Part shown: in pieces, positions 11,407-23,100 of the stretch | Position numbering within the stretch: the stretch's first letter is position 1 | Layout: each line of letters starts with the position of its first letter | Origin: Melastoma dodecandrum | Lineage: Eukaryota; Streptophyta; Magnoliopsida; Myrtales; Melastomataceae | Direction of reading: 5' to 3' | Assembly: GCA_029817715.1 (NCBI GenBank) | Contig: JARUPY010000079.1 | Span: 434,001-498,000 of the forward strand | Length of the DNA stretch: 64,000 bases | Notes under the pieces: model-generated | The model's database searches: none | What the model was told of the DNA's origin: nothing | The model's input: only the letters and a program-made list of their open reading frames with translations | Program-made: the position numbers and the translations under genes

Positions 11407-12300
11407 ATGGCTACGTTTTCCAGCAACATGTTCTTTTCCAACTCGTCCAACCAAATCTCGATCTTTGATGGAGAGCACTATGATTATTGGAGTTCGCAAA
11501 TGGAGACTATCTTTCTCTCAGAAGATTTGCGGAGGATCGTTGATGAAGGCTTTGAAGAAGACGACGTATTGTCAAGTGAGGAAGAAGGTGCTGGAGAACG
11601 AAAAAAGAAGACAAAAGAAACTGTGATGAAGAATGCGATGGCGTTGCGGATCTTGCAACAATCTGTAAGTAAGACGATTTCAAGGCGGATCTCAAGAAGG
11701 CGAAAGAAGCATAGAGCGTGCTAAAGAAAGAATTTCAAGGCTCGGAGAAAGTGATTTCCATCAAGCTTCAAGACTTGTGGATGGATTTTGACAACTTGGC
11801 CATGAAGGAGTCCGAAACGGTGAAAGATTTCTTCTCGAGAGTGGTAGAAATCATGAATCAAATTAAGTGTTGCGGTGATGAAGTTCCCGACAAGAAGGTT
11901 GTGGAGAAAGTGTTGAGAAGCCTGCCACAGAAATTTGAGCACGTTGTTCCTGTGATTGAGGAAACGAAAAATCCGGGAGAAATTTCTGTGTATGAGCTAA
12001 TGGGTTCGCTTGAAGCCCACGAAAGAAAAGTAAGTAAGTACTCAACTCTTGTTGAACAAGCTTTTCAAATGAAGTTAAATATTTCAGAAAAGATGTCGGA
12101 GCAGAAAGAGCGTACTTGAACAACAGCAGAGAGTTTTATGGTCATGGACATGGAGGCCGTTCTCGAGGAAGAGGCAGAGGACGTACAGCAAGCCATTTCC
12201 GCAGTATAGAAAATAATTCCTGGAGTAGATCTGAATATTCATAAGGTAGTTGCTATATTTGTAGAAAAGTCGGACATGAGTCAAAGGATTGCTATTTCAG
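11407..12300 (+). pseudogene. Copia gag with CCHC zinc knuckle
   Basis: Starts MATFSSNMFF at 11407. It shows the copia gag N-terminal block ('FDGEHYDYWSSQMETIFLSE'), then a UBN2-type capsid segment in a shifted frame from 11718 ('LQDLWMDFDNLAMKESETVK', 'EKVLRSLPQKFEHVVPVIEE'). A CX2CX4HX4C knuckle (CYICRKVGHESKDC) lies at 12251-12292. Frame changes near 11660-11720 and a stop near 12117 break it. The function in an intact copy is particle assembly and RNA packaging. Confidence 0.85.
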
Positions 12301-12399
12301 GTGCAAGAGATGTTGATTTCCAAATCATCAGAACGAGATTGTTATACAAGCAACAGCAGCAGCCGCAACAACATGTTTCTCAAAATTCGGTAAATTTTT

Positions 12400-13735
12400 C
12401 AAAAGAAGAAGAATCGAAGCAAGCATTCTATTCTTATTTCAATGCAATGCAAGATATGAATGAATTGTGGTTTTTGGATAGTGGCTGTAGCAATCAGGTG
12501 ACAGGAAATAAGGAAAAATTTGTGGAAATCGATAACAGCTACAACTCGATGTTAGAGCTTGACACAGCAAAAAGATAAAGATTGAAGAAAACGGAATCAT
12601 TGCTGTGAGAGCAGCAAATTGTGAAGAAAAGCGGATTAATGATGTATTTTATTCTTCAGGCATTGCTCAGAATCATTTGAGCGTGAGACAAATGATGAAG
12701 AGATGTTATAAGGGTACCTTTACTAATGGTCAATGTGAGATCGTTGACAAAAATGAGAAGAAGCTCACTGTAGTGAAGATGACGACGAATAACTTATTTC
12801 CGCTGAAGATGAATTCGCTTTTTTAATGTTGCATTGAAGATTGAAGTTGTTGATGAAGCTCAATTATGGCATTTGCGATATGGACATTTGAATCACAAGG
12901 GTCTAACATTGTTAAGAGAGAGGAATATGGTCATAGGTATTCCAAAAGTACAGTCAACAGCAACATGCGTCTATGAAGGATGTGTGTTTGGGAAGCAACA
13001 TCGTCTTCCTTTTTCCAATACCTCTTGGAGAGCTAAAGCCCCTCCTGAGTTGGTACATGCTGACATTTGTGGTCCAACCCAAACTCCAACGATCGGTAAC
13101 ATGAGATACTTTCTCTTATTTGTTGATGATTACACACGTATGATATGGGCATACTTTCCTGAAAAGAAATCGGAGGCTTTTATTACTTTCTTGAGTTTCA
13201 AAGCCACTGTAGAGAAGTAAAGTGGATATAAAATAAAGACTTTGAGGACAGATCGCGGAGGAGAATTTATTTACAAGCCGTTTCTAGATTATTGCAAGCA
13301 GCAAGGCGTACATCGACAGCTTACTGTGAAGTACTCACCTCAGCAGAATGGCGTTGCTGAGATGAAGAATAGGACTATTGTTGAGATGGCTCGAAGTATG
13401 CTCAAAGGCAAGGATCTTCCGAATTCATTATGTACCGAAGTTGTGAATACAACGGCTTACATTCTTAATCGATCACCGACGAAAACTGTTCAGAAGAAAA
13501 CGCCTTACGAAGCATGGCGTCAGAAGAAACCCGTGGTTGATCCTTGAAGGTATTTGGATGTATAGTAAATGCTCTTTTGACGAAGAAGAATGAGAAGTTT
13601 GATGAGAAGAGTAAGAAGCTAACCTTTACTTGTTATAGTGAAGAATCTAAAGGTTATCGTTTGTTTAAACCAAAGACTAAGAATCTAGTTATTTCAAGAG
13701 ATGTTATTTTCGATGAGAATGCAGCGTGGAAGTAG
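12400..13735 (+). pseudogene. Copia protease and integrase region
   Basis: The protease active-site region 'WFLDSGCSNQVTG' has its DSG at 12477-12485. The pre-integrase zinc-binding region begins at about 12855 (LWHLRYGHLNHKG); its first cysteine appears changed to tyrosine (VYEGCVFGKQ). The integrase core has the catalytic Asp in 'HADICGP' (about 13060), Asp in 'RTDRGGEF' (about 13245) and Glu in 'NGVAEMKNR' (about 13350). It continues through 'AYILNRSPTKTV' to the 'RLFKPKTKNLVISRDVIFDE' segment at 13665-13720. Frameshifts or stops occur at about 12578, 12826, 13220 and 13547. Confidence 0.88.
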
Positions 13736-13889
13736 GAAAACGAGTCTTCTCAGACTGAGCCAACCGTTTCTTATCCAGAAGCAACAGCAGTAGTGCCTTC
13801 CTCAAATCTCACTTATACAGCAATACCTAGTTCATCAAGAGTAAATTCAAAGAATGAAGATTATGCTGATGATATGCAACAAGGAGGTA

Positions 13890-14336
13890 TCGCTCATTAA
13901 CTGAAGTTTACGAGCAAGCTAACTTTGAGCTTGCTAAATTTGAGCTGCAGAATTTCGAAGAGGCCTCAAAAGAAGAAAAATGGAGAAATGGAATGAAAGA
14001 ATAGATGTTTAGTATCGAGAAGAATGATATTGTAGCGTTATCATCAGCTGAAGTAGAATATATTGTAGCAAATGATGCAATTCGTGAGGCAATATGGTTA
14101 AGAAGGTTATTGCTAGAGTTACAGCAGAAAGTTGCTTATCCAATAACAATATTTGTGTTTTATGCAAGGTCAAAGCATATTTAGTTACGCCACCACTTTA
14201 TCAAAGAAATGGTGATGAAGAAGAAGATAATTTTGGAGTTTATTCATACCCAGGATCAACCTGCTGATGTTTTAACAAAGGCCGGGAATATCAAGAAGCT
14301 CGAGTTGTTCAAGAAGTTTTTGAAGATTACAAATTA
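13890..14336 (+). pseudogene. Residual copia RT start fused to RNase H end
   Basis: The first part (13890-14003) reads like the start of the copia RT domain ('FEEASKEEKWRNGMKE'). It is followed almost at once by the RNase H C terminus ('ALSSAEVEYIVANDAIREA', 'HFIKEMVMKKKIILEFIHTQ', 'QPADVLTKAGNIKKLELFKK'). The whole polymerase catalytic region (YVDD box) is absent, so an internal deletion of well over 1 kb has occurred compared with full copia pol. Confidence 0.85.
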
Positions 14337-14344
14337 AGAGAGAG

Positions 14345-14720
14345 TGTTAAATGTCGTTTTAAATATCACATTAATTTGTAATCTCATTTAGTGTCATTAA
14401 ATATATTAGTGAGGTGATGTTAATGGCCTAGGAAATAAATAGAAATTAATGACCTAATAATTAGGGTAGAGTAAATGTTTTCTCTATATCTATCCTAAAA
14501 CACTATAAAAGGAGAAGCAATCTCCAAATGATGTATGAGAAAAAAAAAAGTGTAAGAGAAAGACTTTGGTCGTAAGAAAAGTGAAAGGCTTCGCAAAACC
14601 AAAATATCCTTTCTAAATTTCCTTGTTCCTTATTTCCAGAAACACTTCGCTGTATCGCAGCAGTTCCGCAAAACACTTCCTGTGATATAGCAAAGCACCG
14701 CTTTCCAAACAACCCCAACA
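14345..14720 (+). repeat. 3' LTR of the copia element
   Basis: 376 bp, partner of 11015-11379, preceded by the purine run aagagagag. Small differences from the 5' LTR show that insertion is not very recent. Confidence 0.93.
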
Positions 14721-15281
14721 GTACAAACGTTATACTACTACATGGTTTGTACATTATACTAATTTTTCATTAGTACAATTATAGTAATTACAACTGTACT
14801 AAACGGTACAAAATCAAATTAGTACAATGTACGAACGTATACTAGTACAGCGTTTGTACATTGTACTAATTAAAACTAGTACAATTGTAGTAATTACAAA
14901 CTATACTAATTTCGTTTGTACGATGCACTAAAAAAGGGGTCGAAATTAGTATAAAAGGGGGGGACGTCCCACCCATGGGACGTTAGCCACGTCCGTTGTT
15001 GTAGGATAGAAAACTTAGAAAACGGTCAAGACCCGTTTTTACTTTTAAGAATGAAAGTATGGAAATCAAAATCTCTTTTCTATCTTTTCAGTTTTCATTT
15101 TTTATCTTTTTCTTTAAACAAACAACTTTTCCATCTTTTCGTCAAAATAAAAAACTGAAAACCAAAAACTTTTCACGGACCAAACAGACACTACCATTCC
15201 CTAACAGCTACCATCTTTGTTTTATTTTTTGAATTATGAATCAGCACGGACGATGAAAATGATCCGGAAATCGCCCGCCAA

Positions 15282-15581
15282 ATGATGTTGACCGTGACTC
15301 CCCGGCGTCACAGCCTAATGACCCTTCACCGCCATGGGAAAGTGCCTTCTGCCAGATCCCCTAGTGAAGGAGGCCATACTTCAGTCTTGTGCAGCAGCTG
15401 CCGTCCACCCGCCCATGACAAAATCTCCGTAGTTCCTCATGATAACCTCAATCGCCGGCTGTCATCGGCCACCCCGAGCCCCACTGGGATACTCGAATCC
15501 ATAGCATCCACACTGACCGGGAAGAGCCCCCAGTTGGATGGTTTGTCTCACTACTTCTTCTTCTGCCGAACGGCCGGAGAG
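15282..15581 (+). other. Unidentified reading frame, 5' part, interrupted by a solo LTR
   Basis: An open frame from ATG 15282 runs without stop to the target duplication at 15577-15581. If the solo LTR and one copy of the duplication are removed, the frame continues from 17313 for about 30 more codons. The product is Ser/Pro/Arg-rich at first, then contains 'HYFFFCRTAGE'. I recognise no domain and cannot say that it is a true gene; base composition is higher in G+C than the surroundings. Confidence 0.3.
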
Positions 15582-17307
15582 TGTTGACATTAGTTTTGAT
15601 GATGATGTGTGCGGGAGAAATGCGTTTGTTATACAGCTTGAAAAGTGTGTTGCTAAATTACAGTAAAGTCGTACTCCATTACTGCGCTACAATTACTCAA
15701 ACGTGAGAAAAATTATTATTTCAATTTAATTGCAGCGATTTTATCATATTTATGATAAATTAAATTATCTTTATCAGATAATTACGTATGGGGATCAGTT
15801 AACCATGATTGGAGATATTTCAAAAATAAATTATCTAATTATAGTAACATATTTTATCTTATAATATCTATATGGTTGTTAAGGAATAACAATATTCCTG
15901 ATTATTCCTTTCAAATGATTAAAACAAGCATCATATATTATTCTGACAATCATTGGACTAAATCATATGAATCTAGAAATAAGACATATATTACTTTACT
16001 TCTTGGTTGTAGTGACTGTTAAGCAGCTATCTACTATGCCTGATTACAGCGTGCTGAAATCTGGTAATCGGGATACAAATCATATGATCATTCCCTATTA
16101 AAACCAGACGACATTCATACACTCTACAACGAAGTTGTGTGGTCAGTGTGGTTGTCCAAAGCTTGTGTGATCTGTGTGAAGCTTTGAAGAGCTGTGTGAG
16201 CTGTGTGATCGGCGGAGAACGGAAGGTGCTAAGAGAGCGTTTGGTTCTTACCTCTCGCAAACTGCATGTGAGAGTGCCAAGGGTTGTGTGCTACCTTAGT
16301 TGTCATGAGAGTGACCGTGTGTCATCGATGCGTTCCATGAGCGGTTGGCGAATCGTCTAAGGGAAGCTAAGTGAATGCATGTACTGATCGCAATAACCAA
16401 TTGCTCACCTATCGGCAATAAGTTGTTCTTATTGTGTCTTTTCGCAGGGAAATCTCGAACCGACAAGCACTTGCGGGTGTGCGCCAGAAGTCTCGTGCAT
16501 GTAGGGTAGAGCAGGAGTTGAGAACGCCGCCGGAGTGAAAATAGTTCCTACCAAGCACAGGGGTGCTATGCAGAACTCTCGACCTCTTGATACAGAGGGA
16601 CAATAGAACACGTTGCGTGGGAGGCGCCGGATCTGAAAATTTCACCCTAGGCACTGGTGTGCAATGCAGTTAGTCACGGCTATGGAAACCGTGGACGTCC
16701 GAACTAAGCATAGGACGGATACCCCGACTTCGTTGTATGAGAAATCAGGTTCCGCTGTGTGAGGAACCAATCCCTCTTTATCTCTTTGGTTCTCTGACTA
16801 TTTGTGCTTGTTTCTCTTGTGCTCATAGACATAATCTATTTGAGAGGTGACAAAAGCTGTGTGGAAATCCTTTGAGCAATTAACTGCTGAAAGTGAGCAT
16901 TATTCTACTGGAAACGAGAAGACGTCCACTATGTGAGGAGCTGATCGTTGCCCAGGAGTGATTTCCTTTGTAAAGGATTTTAAATCTTACTTATTAAGAT
17001 TCTGAAATCCTAGTGTAAAAGGTTCATTTACACCCATTATATTTATGTAGTGGAATTACCTCTCCGGTGGAAAGTTAACGTAGGTCAATTAAGGCCGAAT
17101 CACTATAAAAACTTATGTGTTCCTTACGATCATGCTTACATTCATACGAGTATCTAACGATCAAATTCGTAACGCTTACAACGAGCCGACCTCAATTCTG
17201 AGTAACGTTTTGCTATAATACAGTATGCTTCCGCATACGCCGAGAAATGGTCAAAAGGCAATAAATATTAATTCACCACCCTCTCAGTGTACATAAACGA
17301 TTCAACA
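15582..17307. repeat. Solo LTR with 5 bp target duplication
   Basis: The 1726 bp block starts TGTTGA and ends TCAACA, a perfect 6 bp inverted terminal pair, and is flanked on both sides by gagag (15577-15581 and 17308-17312). No coding sequence, primer site or polypurine tract is found, which fits a solo LTR left after LTR-LTR recombination. The interior has AT-rich stretches (15700-15990) and GT-rich repeats such as 'gctgtgtgagctgtgtgatc' near 16190. Family (copia or gypsy) not determined. Confidence 0.85.
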
Positions 17308-17312
17308 GAGAG

Positions 17313-17940
17313 GATTGGCGGAAGGTGATCTTCGCAGAACTGTCACACAAGCTCATAAAAACGACGCGTAAGAGGATGAGGAGATATCAAAGGCGGCGGG
17401 ATTGAAGTGCTCCATCTCCAAGCTGGAGAAGAAGAGCTCGACTGGCTCTATTCTTGTTGTAGGAACCTCAACAATGACCTTGAATGATGCAGCGCTAACC
17501 CAATGCCACCTCGCAGGATTCCTGTTTAAATTCCTCACTGGTTCTCAGTCAGTAATGACAATGAGGTCGTCGAGCATTTCCTGTCGGTGTTGCGGATGCT
17601 AGATCAATGGCGAGGATTCTGAGCCGGTCACTGACCACGCAGTTGCGGAGATCTGGTGGCGAAACTAAAGTTTATAATAAACTGTTAATCCAGTTAAAGC
17701 CTTTCAAGATCAAGGCCGCTTTGCTGACAATGAACCCGAGAGGGCTCACGTGACACCTCGAGGCGCGGCTCAACAAGGCCTTTCTCGAGGATTTTGATTC
17801 GACTGGGTTCCAGAAGAGTGGGGCCACTGTCGTGCTCTACCCCGCAGACGGATGCATGGCGAACCTTGAACCTTGAACAGTTTAGGCTCCTGGATGGGTT
17901 GCCTTGGGAGGAGGTAATGAGCAGAGGACGAGGCACGCCA
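17313..17940 (+). other. Unidentified coding-like remnant downstream of the solo LTR
   Basis: Continues the frame interrupted at 15581 until a stop at about 17403. A second coding-like segment at about 17697-17880 reads, on the plus strand, 'KPFKIKAALLTMNPRG' then 'HLEARLNKAFLEDFDSTGF' and 'GATVVLYPADGCMANLE', broken by one stop and ending in another. This looks like a decayed exon of a real gene but I do not recognise the family. Confidence 0.3.
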
Positions 17941-19071
17941 ACAAGGAGTTAAGCTTGATTTATATAAATCTTACTCTGTAATCTAAAAACTTAAGCTTGA
18001 GTTATATTATATAGTTAAACGCTAACAAATTTAACAACGTAGTTACAGATGAAGTTGCTAATAGAATCACAAGGGCTCCTCTGCTTCTGTCCCCTCCCTT
18101 TGTACTTTCAATTTTAAGAAAAAGCTTGTGATTTTAGTTTTAGATCCCTACGAAATGTTAATGGTGTCGAATAATAATTGATTGGACTTTTTCAATTTAA
18201 AAAATTGGTCTTTTTTTTTTTGCCTCAGGATAAGGTTGTCGGGTAGGGACAATGATGTTGGGATGTTCATGTAATAATCCTATCTATTTTTTTCATAATT
18301 TTGCTCAAATAAAAAATTCAAAAAATTGAAAAAAAAAATCGAAACAAAATTAATAAAAATAAATGAAATGCGCAATGATTGGTCTTTGGAATTTTTATAA
18401 ATCGAATCATATGTCATATAATAAGGTTTGCCGTTCGTCCTTGGTGTCAGCGCATGACGAGAAACAACCCTCAAACGTGGTGACAAGCAACAAAGATAAA
18501 AATTATTGTATCGTAAAACAACTTAAAAATTTTAACTTATTTAAATGAACTTTTTTAAACTATCTTTTTGAGCATATAAATTGTAGTTGTGAATGAGGAA
18601 ATAAAAAAGGGGGAGAAGGTGTCCCCCCCCCACACCCCACGTCTTCAATGAAATTGTTACCTAAATAATTATAATGTCAATGTGTCCACGACTTCCCATA
18701 TGACAAAAATAATTGTCAACCTTGGAAACTGGTCAACACGTCATCCTCCTCCCCCCTCCAAACCAAGGTTGTCAAAATCGAGATCTTACGCGGGATCGGG
18801 AGGAAGTTGCAAGATCGTAACTCGTGAAATCGTAAGTAAAATCGGAAGAGTTTACAAAATTATAATTTGAATACTTTCAGATTAAGGTGCCACGGTCATC
18901 AAACAACAAGCACTTCATAATCTTTGTATCCTAGAATAAGGTGCCATTGTCAACAAGCAATTGTCCTAATATCAAATGGACACATTCCCTTATAGTGACA
19001 AAACATATAATTCTTCCAAACAAAACACACCAAGTCTAAAGAGGTAAATCAAAGAAGCGTAAGAAGAACAT
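17941..19071. other. AT-rich intergenic DNA
   Basis: No gene seen. It has homopolymer A/T runs (18200-18360), a short C9 run near 18623, and at 18762-18845 a block of repeated 'gatcgtaa/aaatcg' words beginning 'caaggttgtcaaaatcg', which resembles the ends of some plant hAT-type elements; no matching inverted end was found. Confidence 0.4.
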
Positions 19072-19413
19072 CTAAGGATCTAACAAAACATTCATGTTTT
19101 GATCATAATAATCATCTCCCCCGTCGCCCGTATCATCTTCGTTTTCCTCCTCGAGTACATCTTCAAAGCTTCGAATATGCAAATAATCACCATCACTACT
19201 AGCTCCCACTTCGTCTCCAACTCGCACAGAATCTTCACTTATAATGTCAATCTCATCATCAAAATATTCCGCAACATCATCACCAAGGATCCATTCATCA
19301 TCCGAGGAAATGTCATGAATCTCATAATCCTTTGGTGTCCTTGTTTGCTTTTTCTTCCTCAACCTCGAGTTAGCCATCACAAAAACCACATCATTCATAG
19401 TTTTTTGTTTCAA
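19072..19413 (-). pseudogene. hAT transposase C-terminal tail fragment
   Basis: A 113-residue frame. The segment 'MANSRLRKKKQTRTPKDYE' followed by 'ISSDDEWILGDD' and a long acidic stretch ('DVLEEENEDDTGDGG') matches the tail that follows the dimerisation domain in many plant BED/hAT transposases. The dimerisation domain itself is not present upstream, so only the last exon remains. It could be a relic of a separate hAT insertion or the transcript end of a lost copy. Confidence 0.5.
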
Positions 19414-19914
19414 ACGATTTCTTCTTTTTGTATGGACCTAAACAAACACAAGAAGATAAGTAACCAAATAGTCAACTTCAATTAACTAAGAACTCTCATT
19501 TAAATAAAAAAGATTGTGGAGTGCGTTTGGAGTCCAAACGCACTCCCTCCCAATTTCTCATTTCCCTATCATTCATTAAAATAAAATTCCGATTTACACA
19601 ACCTTGACATGACTTAAGCTACGAGGTTTGGACTTGGAAAAAAGTTAATTTAATAAAAAATCGTGAAATATTATTTTAATTTCGTAAATTACTTTTATTT
19701 ATTGAACAAAATTTTATTTAAAAAATCGATTTAGTTTTTCTTTTTTCTTTTTTATTTGGTGATTGAAAATACGTAAATATTTCTATGAGATATTTCAGGG
19801 GTTTGTTATATTTTAAAGTCAAATGAGTAAATTATTTCTTTGTGGTCCGATTTGAAAATAAAGTTAAACCGTATTCGTTTGTAATTAAACTCGAAAACGG
19901 ACAGAAATAATTTC

Positions 19915-20190
19915 CTCATTCCTTCCTTCTCTTTCTCTCTCTAACCGCAGAGACAACATCCGTCCGCCATCTATTCGGGCCGATCTTCTGAACGAATCGG
20001 GGAGTCTCCTGTTGACCGATTGACCGCCGCCCCCGTGATCTCGCCGGAGCTAATCTCTACCGAACCTCGAACTCCGTTTCCGGCCTTTTACTCCGTCGCC
20101 AAGCAACCGCTGCTTTTCTTTCTTCTTCTCCTTCTTTGTTTTAAGTTTTGTTTGGAGGGGGGGGGGATTTGGTCGATTGTCGGGACGAGC
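19915..20190 (+). promoter_or_regulatory. 5' leader of SEC1/KEULE with pyrimidine patch
   Basis: A pyrimidine-rich run (about 19918-19945, ttccttcc...tctctctct) typical of plant core-promoter/5' UTR 'Y patches' lies some 250 bases before the start codon. A second CT-rich stretch is at 20117-20140, and a G10 run at about 20157-20166. No clear TATA box was identified. The transcription start is not fixed by the sequence. Confidence 0.4.
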
Positions 20191-23100
20191 ATGTCGTACT
20201 CCGATTCCGACACCTCGTCTTACGGCGGCGGAGATCACCGGAATTTCCGCCAGATTACTCGCGACAGTAAGCTTTCCTCCTCCTTTTTGTTCCTGAGTTT
20301 TGTTTCCCGGAAGTGGCGGTGTTGCGTTGACTGATCGTGACGATTGGCCATTTCGGTTAGCGGTTCCCCTAATTCGCCCTTCCAAGCGATCTTGTCGCTT
20401 CGATATAGCTGTTTGTCGTTCCTCCCGGTGGTTTGAATTGTCTGCGGTTTGCTGCTAGAGGTCATGGAATAAAGAAAAGAAGGAGAGAGAGAGAGAGGTT
20501 TCGTTTTCTTTTACTTAGAAAGCCAACTGAGAAAGTTGTATCCGTTGTAAGTTTGTGACGTCAAGGAAATGCCGGCAGATTTGTTTTTGTTTATACTGAG
20601 AAACAGGTATTGTAGATAAGAGTGATTGCTGTAGGAATCAATGAGGAAAAATTTCTCTTCTGGGATCAGCTTTTGGAATGGAATAATTCTGCCACTAAAT
20701 AAGAGTGAACATGGAAAAAGTAGAAACAAAATTATCTTAGAATTGAAGTGAAATATATGCCTATCTAATTCCGTTGGATAATTTAATTAGACCATATTCA
20801 GTCATTTCTTCCCAGTTTAAGTTCATTTTCTAATTCGTAGGAATACTTACACCGGAAATGAGCAATTTTTTTAGTAGAAATAATTCGTGGTGGGACTGAT
20901 TTTTGCATTTGCTGGATATTGATTGCCTTTCATTCATTGTAACCGGGTCCTGGGAGGCTGCGGTTTGCAAACTGGGTGGCATTTATTGGCTTATGTTCTT
21001 ACATTCAGGATTGCTACAAGAAATGCTTGGATCTACCAAAAAGGGTGACTCCAAGTTAACGTGGAAGGTAATTTCCACATTGTCCGTTTCTTTCTTTTGA
21101 AGTGCAAGATATATTAGCTTAGTTTTGTTTTTCGTTCTGCTATCATTTTCCTGAACTTGTTGCTTTTTCTCAGTGAACTCAGTTATTGTCTTCTCTGTAA
21201 CTGCCTTCTCTTTATTAGGTGTCCGGAATTTCGCCTTATTCATCATTTGGTCAAACTGAACTGGTGTATTGGAATCGTGGAAACACAAAAATTAACCAAG
21301 TGAAAATACTAGCTTAAATACATTTTTATTTTTAAGTTTTCACATTTTGATAACAAGATATTGCAATTTGAAAGGAAGTACAAATCAAATCCATTGAAAG
21401 AATATTGTTATTAAGATTTAAGAAGATCTAGTTTTCATTTCCAACTCTAACTCCAACATTTTCTGCATACCAAATGACACTTTAATGACTGACAAGGAAT
21501 GGTTTGGCTTCTTGGGGGCCTGTTATATTCAAATTTTCTCCTATGACGAGCTTGTTTTCATTGCTGTATTATGCCAGTGGCAGTTTGGAGCGCAATTTGC
21601 AATGATGATATTTGGCTTAATTTATGGTAGCATTTTGGTAAAATTGTGGACAACAGTTGCTGTCGTTAGGATCTGTAACCTGTCTTTGTTTGTTGTTGTT
21701 ATCTTTCACATTAGGTACCTCGTAGTGCTTTAAGAGCGTTAATTGGTTCTGTGACATTTCCATGTTCAGGTACTCATCATGGACAAACTAACACTCAAGA
21801 TAGTGTCATCCTCCTGCAGGATGGCTGATATGACAGCGGAAGGAGTACATTGTGAGGATTCGTGTGATAATTTTATTATCATGGGCTTGATTACGTTTCC
21901 ATCAGATTTCTCATGTTAATTCAAATGCGTGAGACCTAAGCTTTTCTTTTAACTTGATCACCTTCCTTCTAACCGGAAACTAAGTATTGTCACTCTACTC
22001 TGTATATTTCACGGGCTTGATTACTTCTCCATCAGAATTTTCATGATAATCTGAATGCATGAGACCTAAGGTTTCTTCGAACTTGATCACTTTTCTTCTA
22101 ACCTGCAACTTACTATTGTCAATCTTAGCTTACTCTGTGTAACAGATATATAATATCTAGCAGTTTCTATTCCAAGTTGGAGTTCTGATGGGCAATTCAT
22201 TGTTCTCTTCTTTGGTGATCAGTGGTAGAAGACATTTACAGGCGACGGCAGCCGCTTCCTTCGTCAGATGTGGTGTACTTTCTGCAACCAACTAAAGAAA
22301 AGTACAATACGTAGACTTTCAAGGCTTGTGGTTTTCTTTTCATTGCTCATTGGATGTTCTCAAATCTCAACTGATACACATTCCTCTTGTATTTTGTTTC
22401 CTCAGCGTCATTATGTTTTTGTCAGACATGTCTGGAAGATCACCTCTGTATAAAAAGTTTGTATATTTTTTTATCATTTCTGGGTTTCATTCTCTTTTTC
22501 TTGCTAATGATGGCCAAGTGAAAACTCACTCTACGTTTCATTTCTTGCAGGGCATTTGTTTTCTTTAGTTCTCCAATTTCCAGAGAGTTGGTTGCTCACA
22601 TCAAGAAGGATTCTACTGTCTTGCCACGCATTGGTGCATTGAGAGAGGTTATACTTTCAATAATTACTGTGGTTTATGATTGAGTTAATGATCTTGTCTT
22701 GTGGACTATCTACTGGTTTTCCGAGAACTGTTATTCATTTTCCGTGACTTGATTTTTAAATGTGGTATATTATCTGATCATTGGATATAATTCATTTTAT
22801 GGCTATGCAGATGAATTTGGAATACTTTGCAATTGACAGCCAGGTAGCTACTGTTTACTGTCTCCCTACTCTTGTTGCTATATATGCACCAATATTCCAG
22901 TACAGGATTGACTGCTGATAATGCTTAAGATTTGCTTGATCTGGAGTCTTATTGACAATCCTTCCTACAATTGCTCGCATCTTGTAGGGTTTTCTATATG
23001 GTATTTTTCTGTGATAGGAATGGTTTACACAAGATGGTTCCCCGTTCTTGTTAGTATGATTTTGGGTAGCCTGTCTTTTGGCTATTTAACTATCTAATCC

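Larger units (their letters stand above)
11015..14720 (+). mobile_element. Ty1/copia retrotransposon lacking most of reverse transcriptase
   Basis: Flanked by LTRs 11015-11379 and 14345-14720 that both start TGTTAA and end CCCCAACA. A primer-binding site complementary to initiator tRNA-Met (tggtatcagagc) lies at 11385-11396 and a polypurine tract at about 14336-14344. Gag, protease and integrase regions occur in copia order, followed by a very short pol remnant. Several in-frame stops are present. It sits inside the palindromic MULE-like element, interrupting one 'gtacaat' module; the 5 bp target duplication is no longer clear (atact against gtaca). Confidence 0.93.
10191..14994. mobile_element. 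MULE-like/foldback element made of palindromic repeats, carrying a nested copia element
   Basis: The termini are inverted: 'gaggctaacgtcccatggg' at 10195 and its complement around 14970-14990. Directly inside both ends lies the same 'actaatttcgaccc' block in inverted orientation. The flanks ggtgttgta (10182-10190) and gttgttgta (14995-15003) agree at 8 of 9 bases, pointing to a 9 bp MULE-type duplication. Without the copia insert the element is about 1.1 kb, and almost all of it is repeated 'ttagtacaatgtac' and 'gtagtaattacaac' modules. No transposase is encoded. Confidence 0.75.

Noticed and set aside
9955..15195. Possible outer MITE enclosing the palindromic MULE-like element ('gtctggttt...' near 9958 and 'ggaccaaacagacac' near 15178)
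   Set aside because: Only about ten bases match as an inverted pair and no target duplication is visible; too weak.
19520..19545. Perfect short palindrome gtgcgtttggagtccaaacgcac
   Set aside because: Isolated hairpin without T-run, repeat family or target duplication; not assignable to any element.
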